A DNA stretch of 64,000 bases from Glutinoglossum americanum. Taxonomy: Eukaryota; Ascomycota; Geoglossomycetes; Geoglossales; Geoglossaceae. Both the position numbers and the translations under genes were made by a program. Location of the stretch: NCBI GenBank assembly GCA_020080175.1, contig JAGHQL010000125.1:16474-80473 (forward strand), read 5' to 3'. Below, in pieces: positions 24,111 to 35,209 of the stretch. The notes below the pieces were generated by a model, which saw only the letters and a list, made by a program, of their open reading frames with translations, made no database searches and had not been told where the DNA came from. The number at the start of each line of letters is the position of its first letter. Positions within the stretch are counted from its first letter, which is position 1.

Positions 24111-25017
24111 TTAGGCCTTCTCGACCTTCTTCTTCCCGGCGCCTTTCTTCAGACCTCCCATGGCGGCTTCCCTCTTCTTCTTCTCCTTCTCCTCCATCTC
24201 ATTCTTCCTCTCCCGTTCTCTCTCCTCCTTCTCCTCCTTCTCCGCCTTCTTCTTAGCAGCCTCCGCCTCGCGCTTCTCTCGTATCAGCGCTAGTCGCGCT
24301 AGATCCGCTCTGGCCTCGTCGGTCTTACCCTCCGCGTGGAGTTTCTGGTAGCGCTCTTTGGCCTGTTGGGCCTGGATTGCTTCACGCTCGCGTCGGGAGA
24401 GTTGAGATAGGGGGGTTTTGCTGTTGGGGGAGGAGGACCCCGGGGTACTGGCCTTGGGGTCATTGGGCGCGCGGGCTGCTTGGGAGCGCGCGGATGCGGT
24501 GTGGTTTGGGTTCGCTGGTGCAGGCGCGTCGGAGTCTTCGTCTTCGTCTTCGTCTTCCGAGTCAGAGGGAGGGAGGTCGCCTGGATTGGCGGCATTTGCG
24601 GCTGCGGCACGACGGGCAGCAGCGGCCTCCTTTTTGGCTTTGGCGGCTGCACGGCGTTGTTCGCGAGTCATCTCTGGCTTCTCCTCCTCTTCATCTTCTT
24701 CGGACTCTTCCTCCTCTTCAGAGGATGGAGCGATTTCAGGTGGTGGGTCGCGTGCGTCCTGGAAATGGAGATTAGCTTCTGGCGATACACATGTGAATCT
24801 TGGATATGGCTTACACCCCACATGCCTATTGGGTTTCCATCCTCATCTAGTGGACGAAGGTTCTTGCTGAATTTCTTGCCACCTGGGCGTGGTGAAGTGT
24901 CAGCGCGAAAGCGACTCGAATTAACAGTAACATAGATTTGAATGGAACAAGAAAGAACTCACCTCCCCGTGTAGGCTTGCTGAACTTGCCTCCGCGACCT
25001 CGTCCGCCTGGCGCCAT
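24111..25017 (-). CDS. PP28/HASPP28-like acid- and heat-stable phosphoprotein (PDAP1 family)
   Basis: Three exons (25017-24963, 24882-24815, 24758-24111) give 256 residues. The N-terminus is glycine/arginine-rich ([19 protein letters not shown]). [15 protein letters not shown] and [12 protein letters not shown] follow, then an acidic run with serines ([15 protein letters not shown]). The C-terminal half is a charged helix rich in K, E, A and R. This matches the casein-kinase-substrate phosphoprotein PP28 family, whose conserved core contains the GMWG and acidic serine block and a REREAI.A.QAKERY.KLH segment, visible here as [19 protein letters not shown]. The biochemical role is poorly known; links to translation or RNA binding are described in relatives. 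Splice choice is firm because each junction restores a conserved motif. Confidence 0.85.
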
Positions 25018-26382
25018 ATTCGCGTCGTGCTGTTACTCGGTGGTAGTGTTAAGGGCGGCCCAGCTATAGTTGAGATCTACAATTCCTGGTCAGGAATCGC
25101 AGCTAGACGAAGGCCTTTTCGCAAAAGCTGTAAGAATGCAAGAGCGGACGAGTCTGGATAACTGAAGGTCTTGTGCTGCGTTGCACAAAAGGGAAAAGAG
25201 TGGTAAAGGTAAACAACAAAAGTCCACCCTTTATAGAAGTATCTCCCCCTCCTGCACTGCGCTGGCAAACGGAGAGTGACAATAAGCCACTCGCCCCGCC
25301 ATACTAGTCTCCTTTGGGCCTAGCAGTCTTGGAGGGCTCGAACCCTTGTCAGCTGACGGTCACATGATGCCCTACGAAACACGTCCACCTCACTTGGTGA
25401 ACTCTCCCTTCTTTTCTCCCCATGAATACGAATCACCCCTTCACATTCACTCTGGCTTTTTCCCGAATTAGCAATGGGGTAGTCTCGGAGGGGAAATTGG
25501 AGGGCAGACTGAAAGAACCTCAGAAATGGGGACGTTTGGTGCACTATTCTCTCCCTTCGTCGAGAGTCGGAGTGGGGAATCGAGGTAGTTCAACGGGACA
25601 TTTCCTTCTAGCTAGGCATTGGTTTTGGAGATTGGTCGCTGTGGTGGATGCTTTTAATGATTTGGATATGCTCAAGCACTCTTGGTCAGGGCGATGATAC
25701 ATGTAGATTAGCTAATACCTCAACTGTATAGTTCCGGTACGAACCGCCTTCGTAATCTCAATATTTTCGCGTAATGGTCGGGTCTCGGTGGCCGGGCAAT
25801 TGTAGAGCCCTATGATCTGCTGCCATCGGCCGTCAACCCGGTGTAGTAGTATGTATCTACCACTTCCTCTATGCCCGCACGATCTATCAACTCCACATCC
25901 TCTTTATCCCTCGCAACCTACCTACAATGGTATACACCACTTCCCGTCTAGGAAGTAAGAGTAGGGAGAAGATCCCACCTTTCGAACCCTAGCCACGAAG
26001 GCGCATAAGTTTTTTTGTGTACAACACAGTACAACACAATCTGATGAACTTATTCTTCACGCTATGAGATCTAATTTGGTCTTGCTATGGCGGTTGTATT
26101 CTCCCTTAAGGTACGCGATGGGTGCCCTATCGAATCGGGTGCTTCATGACTTTTGCCTTTCGTCGCGCAAAAAAGGGACCACCGTTGTTGTATCACGAAG
26201 CATATGTTCGGGAGGGACTCCCATAACTATTGGGCATACGTGGTGGCGAAAGGGCCATCAGATTCGGGGGTGCATTCTCACCAATACATACATAGTTAAT
26301 TTTCCTGCCAAGAATAGTATCCTCTGTAATACTTCTGGAGAAATAAACATAGGATAACACAATTAGGATAATGCGGTATTGG
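25018..26382. other. Spacer with a dispersed repeat copy
   Basis: This holds the promoter of the PP28-like gene at its left end and one copy of the inverted dispersed repeat (26177-26234). No protein or RNA gene was recognised. A GGTTCGAGCCC box on the minus strand near 25325-25340 resembles a tRNA T-arm, but no A-box or cloverleaf fits around it. Confidence 0.4.
26177..26234 (+). repeat. Dispersed repeat copy A (inverted partner at 34043-34097)
   Basis: The segment centred on TATCACGAAGCATATGTTCG is found again on the opposite strand at 34043-34097. The two copies share about 50 positions, with one 3-base indel (GTTGTTGTAT against GTTGTAT). Most differences near the end are G-to-A or C-to-T type (CCCATAACTATTGGG against CCCGTGACTACGGGG). 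The core contains a GGGAGGGACTCCC palindrome-like stretch. It may be a remnant of a small transposable element. Confidence 0.75.
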
Positions 26383-28785
26383 TCAAGCAACACCCAACGC
26401 CGTGATCTCCCCCTGCTCTTCCCTACGCTCACTTTGTGCAACATTGTAAGATAGCTTCCAGCGCATTTTCACTGTGCTGCCCTTCCCGCGCTCAACGCCA
26501 TTGACATTAATGATTTGAGTGATGCCGTCTTTCTGATTTGAAGCAAGGAAACGGCCTGACTGTGGTTCCAACCGAAGCGATATTCCCTAAACATGTGTTA
26601 GGCAGGCAACAATTAGAGCTAATCGGAAGCGTAGTACCTTGGTGACTGCGACTTGAAAAGTCATGTCTGATATTGATTGCGAAGTATTATTTGAGAATCG
26701 CGCTAGAATTTCAATTGTGGCTTCACTAGTCGGTGGCCTTTTAACTTCGAGAAGGACGTGGACGCTTGAATTGGTTACTATAATTTCGTTTGTAGAAGGA
26801 GGAGCGTTGTTTGCCACTGGAAGCGATGACGCGAAGGTCCATTCCTCTGCGTCGGCATTCGAAATGTTTTGAGATTGTGATTGTTGCGCGAGGTCTAAGA
26901 GTGAAGGTGGGGCTGAGCTTTGTGGGTGCTGTTGAAGGAACTGGAATGGTGAGGTCTGATGTTGGGCGGGAGAAGTAAAGGCTGGGAATGCTGCTGTGGT
27001 TGGTTGTGCTTGTGCACTTTGCTGCTGGAATTGAGGTGCAGCTTGTGTACCCCTGGACGACGGCGGCCGAGAACTTGGCAAGGTAGGGAATGCGGAGTAG
27101 TCTGGCTTAGCTGATTGTGGCTGCGATGGTCGTACAGACACTTGTGGTGAGGGAGATATACTCGGTGTGGGCGGTTTTGCGGAACTGTGTTGCAACGTTG
27201 ACGACAAAAGCGGAGGTCCCGGGAGATCTACGAATACTTTAAAATCAACCACACTCCTAATTAAGGTCTTGGGATGATGCTTACTTGTATTAGCGCCAAA
27301 CCCAAGTGCAATCCCGCCGCTCTGCCCATAGGTTGAGTCCTGAAAGGATAATCCTAACAAATCTTCCTCAAGAGACTCGATTTTTGGCCTGCCATTCGGA
27401 GCAGGCGACTTTCCAGCGCCGTTGGGACTTGGCTCATCGCCGCCAAGGTCAATCAAGGAGAGCTCATTGTCATCTCCCTTAGTCACTCCTGTGGTAGACC
27501 CAAGCGTTCCCTTTGGGATTTTTGAGGCCCCGTCCAAGTCCCCCTTCTTGACCAACTTATATCTTTCAATAGTACGATGGATGCTATCGTTAATCTCGAA
27601 GAGCTTGGCGACTGCTTCAGAGTCATCTGATTCCTCCTCACACATTTTCTGGATTTTTGGTTGGGCACTCTGAAGGGCATTCGCGAGTTCCTATGAGTGT
27701 GTAAATGCCAGTTACGGAAATCAAGAAGAGGGCCCCAAACCTCGAATACGTCGCCCTCAGCTATTTTGTCCCCTTTCTGAAAAGTCTCCAGCATTTCTTC
27801 AAGAAGCCTGGCTTTCTGCTGTATCTTTCCGACTTCTTCTGCAGCTTTCGCCCGATAATCTGTCTTATTCTTTGTGTCGTAACCTGCCATGACCTTCATT
27901 AACCGGTTTGCTTCTTGCAGGTCTTCTGGGCTGCCGCGTCGAATAAGCTCTTGGAGCTTGGCGGATTGCGCGGCCCGCTCTTCCTCTTCCATCTCCTCTG
28001 CGGACTTGAGGTTCTATCTCCACGTCAGTATATAAGCTCCTAATTATTCGTTGGCACTTAAAACGGACATCACTTGGATTCAAAACTGCTGCATCCTCTC
28101 TCTTAACCTCCGGAAATAGATATCCTTTGTATTTCAAGAGCCGGTGCATGTCTCTGATAAAGCCAAGGTCCTCTTTGTGCCTTGAAGTCTGACATATTGT
28201 TTGCCGCCATTCTTCAATCGCTTCCAAAATCTTTAGCTGCACTCTTGTGGGTCGCAATGGAGGACGCTCTGGGAAGCGTCTAACGAGCTCGTTGAGAAAT
28301 TCTTTTGTGCTAATTTGTAGATGGAAAGGGTAACCGCAGTTCTTGACACAGATATCTAGGAGCTATTCGACTCTTAGTATAGAATAATGCGTTCAGAAGG
28401 TGGGGCGCTAGATGGCTTACTGCTAAAGCCAATAAGGAAACATTTTGATTTCGATGATTGATGTAATTGACGATCGCAACGGCTGCTTCTCGAGGCCTTT
28501 AAGCATATAAGCTTGTCATCTATATATTGAAGTCGGATATGATGCGCTTACGCGTTGCCCTTCTTTGAGTTGATCAGATCCGCGATCTCCAGATCTAACG
28601 CAAGGTTTGGCTCAAAGTTTGCAGGATCGCAAGCACTCTCTGATTAAGTGTGTCAGCGCTCACAGAAAAAAGAAGCAATAAGACTATTTCGTAGGTCATT
28701 CTGATAGAGGAGACATACGAATGTAACGTTGTAGCTGGGACGGTCCTGGCTCATTATGGGTACCGAAGCGGTCCCGGGCGGCCAT
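26383..28785 (-). CDS. GGA: GGA-type clathrin adaptor (VHS-GAT-gamma-ear)
   Basis: Eight exons (28785-28719, 28639-28552, 28496-28421, 28362-28069, 28013-27741, 27690-27285, 27236-26638, 26586-26383) give 668 residues. An N-terminal VHS domain (about 1-165) carries SACDPANFEPNLALDLEIAD, LLDICVKNCGYPFH and LLKYKGYLFPEV. A GAT domain (about 176-330) has KLQELIRRGSPEDLQEANRLM and ELANALQSAQPKIQKM. A Q/S/P-rich linker follows, and the last 120 residues are a gamma-adaptin ear ending with SLRLEPQSGRF and VKMRWKLSY. GGA proteins bind Arf-GTP and cargo at the trans-Golgi and recruit clathrin for traffic to endosomes. The ATG follows an upstream in-frame stop. The 48-base intron at 27284-27237 is a multiple of three with no stop, so it could be retained. 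It is divergent from TSR3. Confidence 0.88.
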
Positions 28786-29017
28786 TCGTGCTGCTGCTGC
28801 CTCCAGCTTGACGAAATGTGAAATAGGTATGTGAAATTCAGGCGCCTCGACGGGGGAGAGTTAAGATTATCGCTGTACTGAGATGTAGAGTTAGCTATTT
28901 ACGTTGACGGAAGCGAGCCCGCTCGTCTCATGGTGGGGCTAATGTGGTCTTTCGCCTGCGCTTCCATGATAGGGAACACCACCCACTCTGCATTGCATCG
29001 CAACACAGTGCTTCATT
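28786..29017. promoter_or_regulatory. Shared divergent promoter region of GGA and TSR3
   Basis: Only 232 bases separate the two opposite start codons, so both promoters and leaders must lie here. No clear TATA box or known factor site stands out. Confidence 0.5.
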
Positions 29018-30278
29018 ATGGTTCGGCATAAGAAAGACGGGTTCTCGCGGGGCAAAAAACGCTCAGAAGGCCATCGGCCCAGGGCGCCCCGTGACGGGGA
29101 ATCAAGCTTCCAAGGAACTTTCAATGCCGCATGCTGGGACTTGGGTCATTGCGACCCAAAACGCTGCTCTGGCAAGAAACTCATGAAGCTGGGTATCATG
29201 CGGGAGCTAAGCATTGGACAAAAATTCTCTGGCGTAGTTGTTTCGTATGTCGTGGCCAAACCACCTATTAAGCACAAGGAACACATGACCTGACCGCAGG
29301 GGAATAGACCGAACGCGAAACGAACATTATCACCTGCTGATCGAGAGCTCGCTGAGCAGTTCGGTGTTGCAGTTGTAGAATGTTCATGGGCAAGGGTGAA
29401 GGAGGTACCTTTTGCGAGGATTGGTGGACGGTGTGAGAGATTATGTAGGGTCAGGCAGGGACCTTCCAATCTTATGGGACTCTAACTGAAATCTAGTACC
29501 GTATCTTGTGGCAGCAAACACTGTCAATTACGGGAGGCCATGGAGGCTGAACTGCGCAGAGGCACTCGCTGCATGCTTCTACATTTGTGGGCATCCGGAA
29601 TGGGCCGAGGAGATAATCTCACATTTCCCATACGGCCAAGCATTTCTCGAGATTAATTCCTCTCTTCTGGAAAGATACGCGGCGTGTGAAAGCGAGGAAG
29701 ACATTAAGAAGGCTGAGGAGGTGTGGTTAGAAAAACTGGAGCGGGAGTATGCCGAAAATAGAGCTAGCACAGAAGCCACCAGTGATGGAGGTGCGTGGAA
29801 GGGGGGCAACACGAATCGGCGACCAGTGATAGATCTGGATGAAGGAGAGGAGGACCGTGGAGAATCTGAGATTCATAGCTCAGAAGATGCAAAACGTAAT
29901 GACGAGGCAGGAGATGATGAGGAAGAAGAAGAGGAAATCGACCCCTTCGAAATCTCAGACGACACTGCAGACGAGGAAGAAATGGCGGATCTCCGCCGTC
30001 GGATTCTAAATTCAAAACCTTTCACCAATCCCACGGCCGCTAGCCACCAGAAGCCGGTGCCAGAGAAGATAGCACGGCCATATGTACCGCAACCAACCAA
30101 GCCAGGTGCCGAACCTGACTCTGACAATGGAGAGGACGATAGTGAATTTGACAATATCATTAACGCCATGCCTTTGACGGACCACTCTGGGATACAGTCG
30201 AGACAAAGACTGAAAGGCAAAGAAAATCCAAACGCTGTCTTCTCCAGAGCAATGGTGAATGCGCCAAAGAAATGGTAG
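29018..30278 (+). CDS. TSR3: Tsr3, 18S rRNA aminocarboxypropyltransferase
   Basis: Three exons (29018-29244, 29308-29444, 29497-30278) give 381 residues. Conserved segments in order are CWDLGHCDPKRCSGKKL, GVVVSPNAKRTLSPADREL (restored exactly by the first splice), AVVECSWARVKEVPF, LPYLVAANTVNYGRPWRLNC and EALAACFYICGH. These match Tsr3, which adds the aminocarboxypropyl group of SAM to the hypermodified pseudouridine of small-subunit rRNA during late 40S maturation in the cytoplasm. The catalytic region occupies about 1-230; the remaining 150 residues are acidic and low-complexity (DDEEEEEEIDPFEISDD), longer than in yeast but usual for filamentous fungi. In the first intron the AG at 29306-29307 was preferred over the earlier CAG because it gives the SPNAK motif. 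Confidence 0.92.
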
Positions 30279-30510
30279 AATATTTACCGTTATGTCTTCT
30301 TAGTTCTTAATTAGTTGTGTTGTTCCGAGCATAGATAGTTACCAAAGCAGTCTGTTACCGTAGATTCCCAGCCTATTGGACGGTCGCTTTCGCTTACTAA
30401 CGGCCGGCTGCAAAGTCGACTACGGAGCTTTTTTTTATCGTCGGTATTCTAATTATCAAGTCCGCATTCCCGATGAGACAAAGATAACCGGTGTGGTCTC
30501 ATCAATTACG

Positions 30511-33500
30511 ATGAGAGCTAGGAGGCTTTTGACGGTATTCTCACCTTGCGATATCTCTTGATTAGAAATTCTAACGGGGGAATAGAACTCTTCGAGACCG
30601 CACCTATGTGTTTTCTGTTCGAGCCTATTCGCTGCGGAATCATCTTTTCGACAACCATTACGGGTTCAACAAAGATACCTCCAGTCATCCCGCCCAACCT
30701 CGAAACCTCCAAGTGCTGCTGAAGCGGTTCAGGAAAATGACTACCAGGCTTATGAAAACCACGGGCAAATGCAATTGGGTCAGCCGACGCCCTTCGGCTT
30801 GACACCCGAAGAAGAGCGGCAGAGACAAGTGCTAACGGAGAGAATACGTGCTACGTCAGCTCAGACGGCTATCGAACAACCAAGTAGTGGCCGACGCGAA
30901 GGCAGCAGTGCCTTTGGGCCACGGTCTTGTCTAAGGAGGGTGCAGGTCAGCGGTCCACACGTTAGCTTACAGCAGCGCCCCGCCCTAGAGCGCCAGGGCT
31001 TTGGCTTGACGCCAGAAGCAGAGCGGCAGAGACGGATGCCATCGGGGAGTGCGGATACTGCTGCATCAGCTCAAACGGCTACTAAACAACTAAACAAGCA
31101 TCCACGCAAAGGTTACAGAGTTCTTAAACCACTGCCATCTACATCAAGGGAGGTGGGCACCACTGATCCCTACCCCGCAGCAAATGGTAGGGGGAAAGAA
31201 AATACTATAAATGCAGGACGGACCAATAATTGGACACCTAACTTTCGATTGCAAAGCTCTGGGCAGGTCGATCAGAAAGAAAGACTCGAATTTTTACGGC
31301 AAAGAGCAAAGCAACTAGGGATCGAAGATGGGGACGACTGGAGGCCCTTAGCCGGTAAGAAACGGGACATCTGGAAAACCCCAACCTCCCAAAAGATCAC
31401 AGTAGCGGTCTCAGCTAGTGACGCTAAAGAAGCAAAAGCGGATGAAGCTAGCTTGGAGAGACAGCGGCGAAGAGAGCAGAAATTTGCCCTCAAAAATAAC
31501 CCAGCATCGGAGAGTACGCTAGGATCCGCCAAGTATCGGGAACGTGTCCGAGATCGTCGACGTGTGAAGGTGGCTGCTGATTTCGACGAGGAGATTAATG
31601 AGGATAACCTCAGAGTATCGAGAAGGCAAGAGCGAAAGAGAGAGAAGCTAGCCAAAAAGAGGGCTGCAAAACAGTCACAAACTCGTGCGATACCTATTCT
31701 ACTTCCTGAATTCATAAGCGTTGCGAATCTTGCTCGGGCATTGAGGGTTAGAACAGAGGACTTTATTCAGAAGCTGGAGGAACTAGGGTTCGAGAAGACT
31801 GGTTACGACCACGTCCTCAACTCTGAGACGGCTGGGCTGGTCGCTATGGAATACAACTATGAGCCTATTGCGGACCACAGCCAGACTGAAGATCTCCACG
31901 CCCGACCACCACCAGCAGATAAGCCGCTCCTGGCTCCCCGACCACCAGTGGTAACAATTATGGGTCACGTAGACCACGGGAAAACTACACTCTTGGACTG
32001 GCTACGAAAGTCCTCAGTTGTGGCCTCGGAGCATGGTGGGATCACACAGCATATCGGTGCTTTCTCCGTTACTATGCCGTCCGGCAAGCTCATAACATTC
32101 CTCGACACTCCTGGTCACGCTGCCTTCCTAAGTATGCGTCAACGAGGTGCGAATGTCACTGATATTGTCATCTTGGTTGTCGCCGCGGATGATAGTGTCA
32201 AGCCTCAGACTATAGAAGCCATCAAGCATGCCAAGAATGCCAAGGTCCCGATGATCGTGGCGATCAATAAAATCGACAAAGAAGAGGCCAACGTAGAGAG
32301 AGTTAAACTCGACCTGGCCAGACACGGTGTTGAAGTTGAGGACTTTGGAGGCGACACTCAGGTCGTGTGTGTGAGTGGGAAGACAGGACAAGGCATGGAA
32401 GACTTAGAGGAATCCGTCATTACTCTTTCCGAGATCCTAGATATGCGGGCTGAGACTACCGGGCCAGCCGAAGGATGGGTAATTGAGGCTGCTACTAAAA
32501 AGGAAGGGCGAGTTGCAACTGTCCTAGTTCGCCGCGGTACCCTGCGCGCGGGTGATGCGATCGTAGCCGGATCAACTTGGGCTCGTGTCCGTAGGCTTAG
32601 GAATGAGGCTGGTGTGGAGGTGGCTGAAGCTAGTCCTGGCACCCCTGTTGAGATTGATGGTTGGAAGGAGCAGCCCAACGCCGGCGACGAGGTTCTTCAA
32701 GCGCCGGATGAGGGTAAGGCAAAGAGTGTCGTCGAGTTTCGTCTCAAGCAGGCAGAACAATTCAAGCTCGCAGAGGATATGGAGGCGATCAACGAATCGA
32801 GGAAAGTGGCGCAGGAGAGGCGAGCAGACTCTAGCAACCGGATTGACGAGAACGAGGCAGGAAGTGAGCAGCAAAGTGGAAACAAACTTAAGGAGGTTTT
32901 CTTCATCATCAAGGGTGACGTGAGCGGGTCGGTCGAAGCAGTGCTGAATAGCGTACTTGCACTGGGAAACGATGAAGTCAGGCCTCATGTTTTAAGGACC
33001 GGAGTTGGACCTGTAGGGGAGTTTGATTTGGAGCATGCAGCTGCAGCCAAAGGTGAGGTAGAGAGTGGAAAACATTCCTGCATTGCACGGCCCGACTAAC
33101 AACTACCTAGGACATGTTATATCATTCAACACTACAGTGGACCCGCACATCTCCAGGCAAGCAGAGTCGCTAGGCGTCACTATCCTCGATCACCAAATCA
33201 TTTACCGGCTAGTCGATGATGTGAAAGCCAAACTCTCCGAGCATCTCAGTCCAACTGTCACTCAGCGAGTCACTGGAGAAGCCGAGGTCGCGCAGATCTT
33301 CGACATCAACATTAAAGGCCGTATGAGCAAGCCCGTTGCTGGCTGTAAAGTTCGAAACGGCCTTATTAGCCGTAACGCCAAGGTCAGGGTGCTCAGGAAC
33401 AAGGGGATCATCTATAGTGGTATGTTTTGCTCTCATTTTTTTGGACTAATGGATCAGGGTGAATGTTAGCCTAGAAGTGCCTAGACTAGTTGGCTATAGG

Positions 33501-33678
33501 CTAGTTTTGGCTGACTGAAAATATAGGTGCCTTGGTTTCGCTAAAGAATGTCAAGAAGGACGTTCTTGAGATGAGGAAGGGTGGGGAGTGTGGGATGGGG
33601 TTTGAGGACTGGTGTGGGTTCAAGGTGGGGGATCAGGTGCAGTGTTATGAAGAAATCGTGGAGAAAAGATTCTTGTGA
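30511..33678 (+). CDS. IFM1: Mitochondrial translation initiation factor IF-2
   Basis: Four exons (30511-30534, 30586-33052, 33111-33419, 33527-33678) give 983 residues. The first exon is only eight codons (MRARRLLT); it joins in frame to an arginine/serine-rich stretch with RVQQRYLQSS, a plausible mitochondrial presequence. After a charged N-terminal region come an IF2-N-like segment (PEFISVANLARALRVRTEDF) and the GTPase domain: G1 GHVDHGKT at about 468-475, DTPGHAAF (G3) and NKID (G4, about 569). Domains II, III and C2 follow (KEVFFIIKGDVSGSVEAVLN, then GCKVRNGLISRNAKVRVLR). IF2 brings initiator tRNA to the mitochondrial ribosome. The long ORF has no ATG in the presequence region, which is why the upstream mini-exon with a GTATTC donor and TTCTAAC branch point was chosen. 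Confidence 0.9.
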
Positions 33679-35209
33679 TTTTAATTTGTTGTAGACTCAT
33701 GATATGAACCCCCCTCCTTTCCCATTCTCCCTAGACGAGGCAGGTGGGAGTGTAAGAAATACTTACTTCTTCTTATATCCCATAATTTGTATCCGAGTCC
33801 TGAGAGGGCGGGTTATACATAGAATTGGCGTTGGGGGAAAACTTTCCGCAGCACAGAGAGGCTGGAAGAGTATGTTTGTGGTCTTTTCTTCGCCAATGTT
33901 TTACTAGAAGCACTTCTCAGCACCCCTTCCTTGGATCGTTCCGGCTCTACGCTAGAAGACTATTTCGGTTTGCCCTAATACAAAAATATTTAAGCAGAGG
34001 TGCCGTTCTGGGTAGCCCATCTATTGAGCCAGGCGGAAGGTGCCCCGTAGTCACGGGAGTCCCTCCCGAACATATGCTTCGTGATACAACGGTGGTCTTC
34101 GGGAGGTGCTGTGCGGCTATGAGAGTCTTTCAATCATATACTCTATATCGCCAGTGGCCCTTATCTTGGAGGTTATAGGGGAGTTGCATGTGCAATTGGC
34201 GATACCAGTAATTTTTTGGGATGCATTTTCACTAACCACTAGCACGAAACTAGCTCCCTTACAAGCGGGATTTAGAAATCCAAAGGTTTACCATGCGGCA
34301 AGTTACGGCCGGCCAGGAGGGCTCCCTTGCTGTCCTTGCAGTGGTCATTTCACTCAAGACCCCGAACAGATCATGAACGACCTTCCTCGATTCACTACCC
34401 CTTACTCTAAGTCCAATAAAGCATATCCCACCACCATAACCGTTGAACTCACAAACCTCCTCTCTTGCCTCTAACCCTTTCCCGGCAAATCTCCTTTTCA
34501 AAACTTGTCGCCTTGTTTCGTGGGGTTGCATAAATCGTGCGGGGACTTATGATCTACATAGAACTGTATATATGTACAGTACACAAACTTTGTGTATGAC
34601 CAACGGGAGGGATCGTGTGTCATCAAACGCTCCCTTTTTCCGGACCTAACTCCATAAATTGAATCTATCGTAGCAATATGCCCTTCCGGTCTCGAGCTCA
34701 ACTGCCGAGCAGATTAACGTCAGTCGGTTGTGTCATCAAAGTCGGCGAAAACTACGAATTGCCAGGCTTTGGTGGCTGTCGAGTTCCAATTCGGTATGTA
34801 TCTTTCTCATTTTCCCTCGAGCGTATCAGACTGACCTCGATGACAAGCAATAGTATCCCTCACGTCCCTTGCTACCGCGGTCTTCAGTCCATCGATGAGC
34901 GCAGCACCCTCTCTAGGGCCTTCCTCGAATGATCTATTATTTTTTAGATATAACAGCTCCCGTGATAGGATTTACTAACATTGTGGTCCTTTTTGGCGTA
35001 TTGATGTCACGTTGCTCCTACTTTATTCGAAATCGCTGCAACCCGTCTATACGCCAGTCATATCCTGATCCGGTATTCGTGAAATAGATCGCCGAGCACC
35101 CCTGAACGTAAACCGACAGAGGTGATAATGCAGCAACAAGCGGTGGGAACAGAAAATTGAGAAAGCGAAAGAAACAACGGACACACTTGGGACTAACATA
35201 AGACCGTGA
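33679..35209. other. Spacer between IF2 and the CorA-like gene
   Basis: Convergent 3' flanks with no recognisable gene. It contains the inverted partner of the dispersed repeat at 34043-34097 and scattered AT-rich blocks. Small open frames at 34106-34474 and 34678-34932 lack family features. Confidence 0.4.
34043..34097 (-). repeat. Dispersed repeat copy B (inverted partner of 26177-26234)
   Basis: The reverse complement contains TATCACGAAGCATATGTTCG, identical to copy A over this core, with similar flanks. The copies are in inverted orientation about 7.8 kb apart and bracket GGA, TSR3 and IF2. Confidence 0.75.

Noticed and set aside
25318-25400. tRNA-like T-arm box (GGTTCGAGCCC) on the minus strand
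   Set aside because: No A-box, cloverleaf or paired acceptor stem can be drawn around it.
26587-27645. Uninterrupted 352-codon frame as a separate gene
   Set aside because: It is the hinge and ear portion of the spliced GGA gene, preceded by VHS and GAT exons in phase.
34220-34240. Similarity of GGATGCATTTTCAC to GGGTGCATTCTCAC near 26268
   Set aside because: Same orientation while the nearby repeat pair is inverted, and too short to exceed chance.
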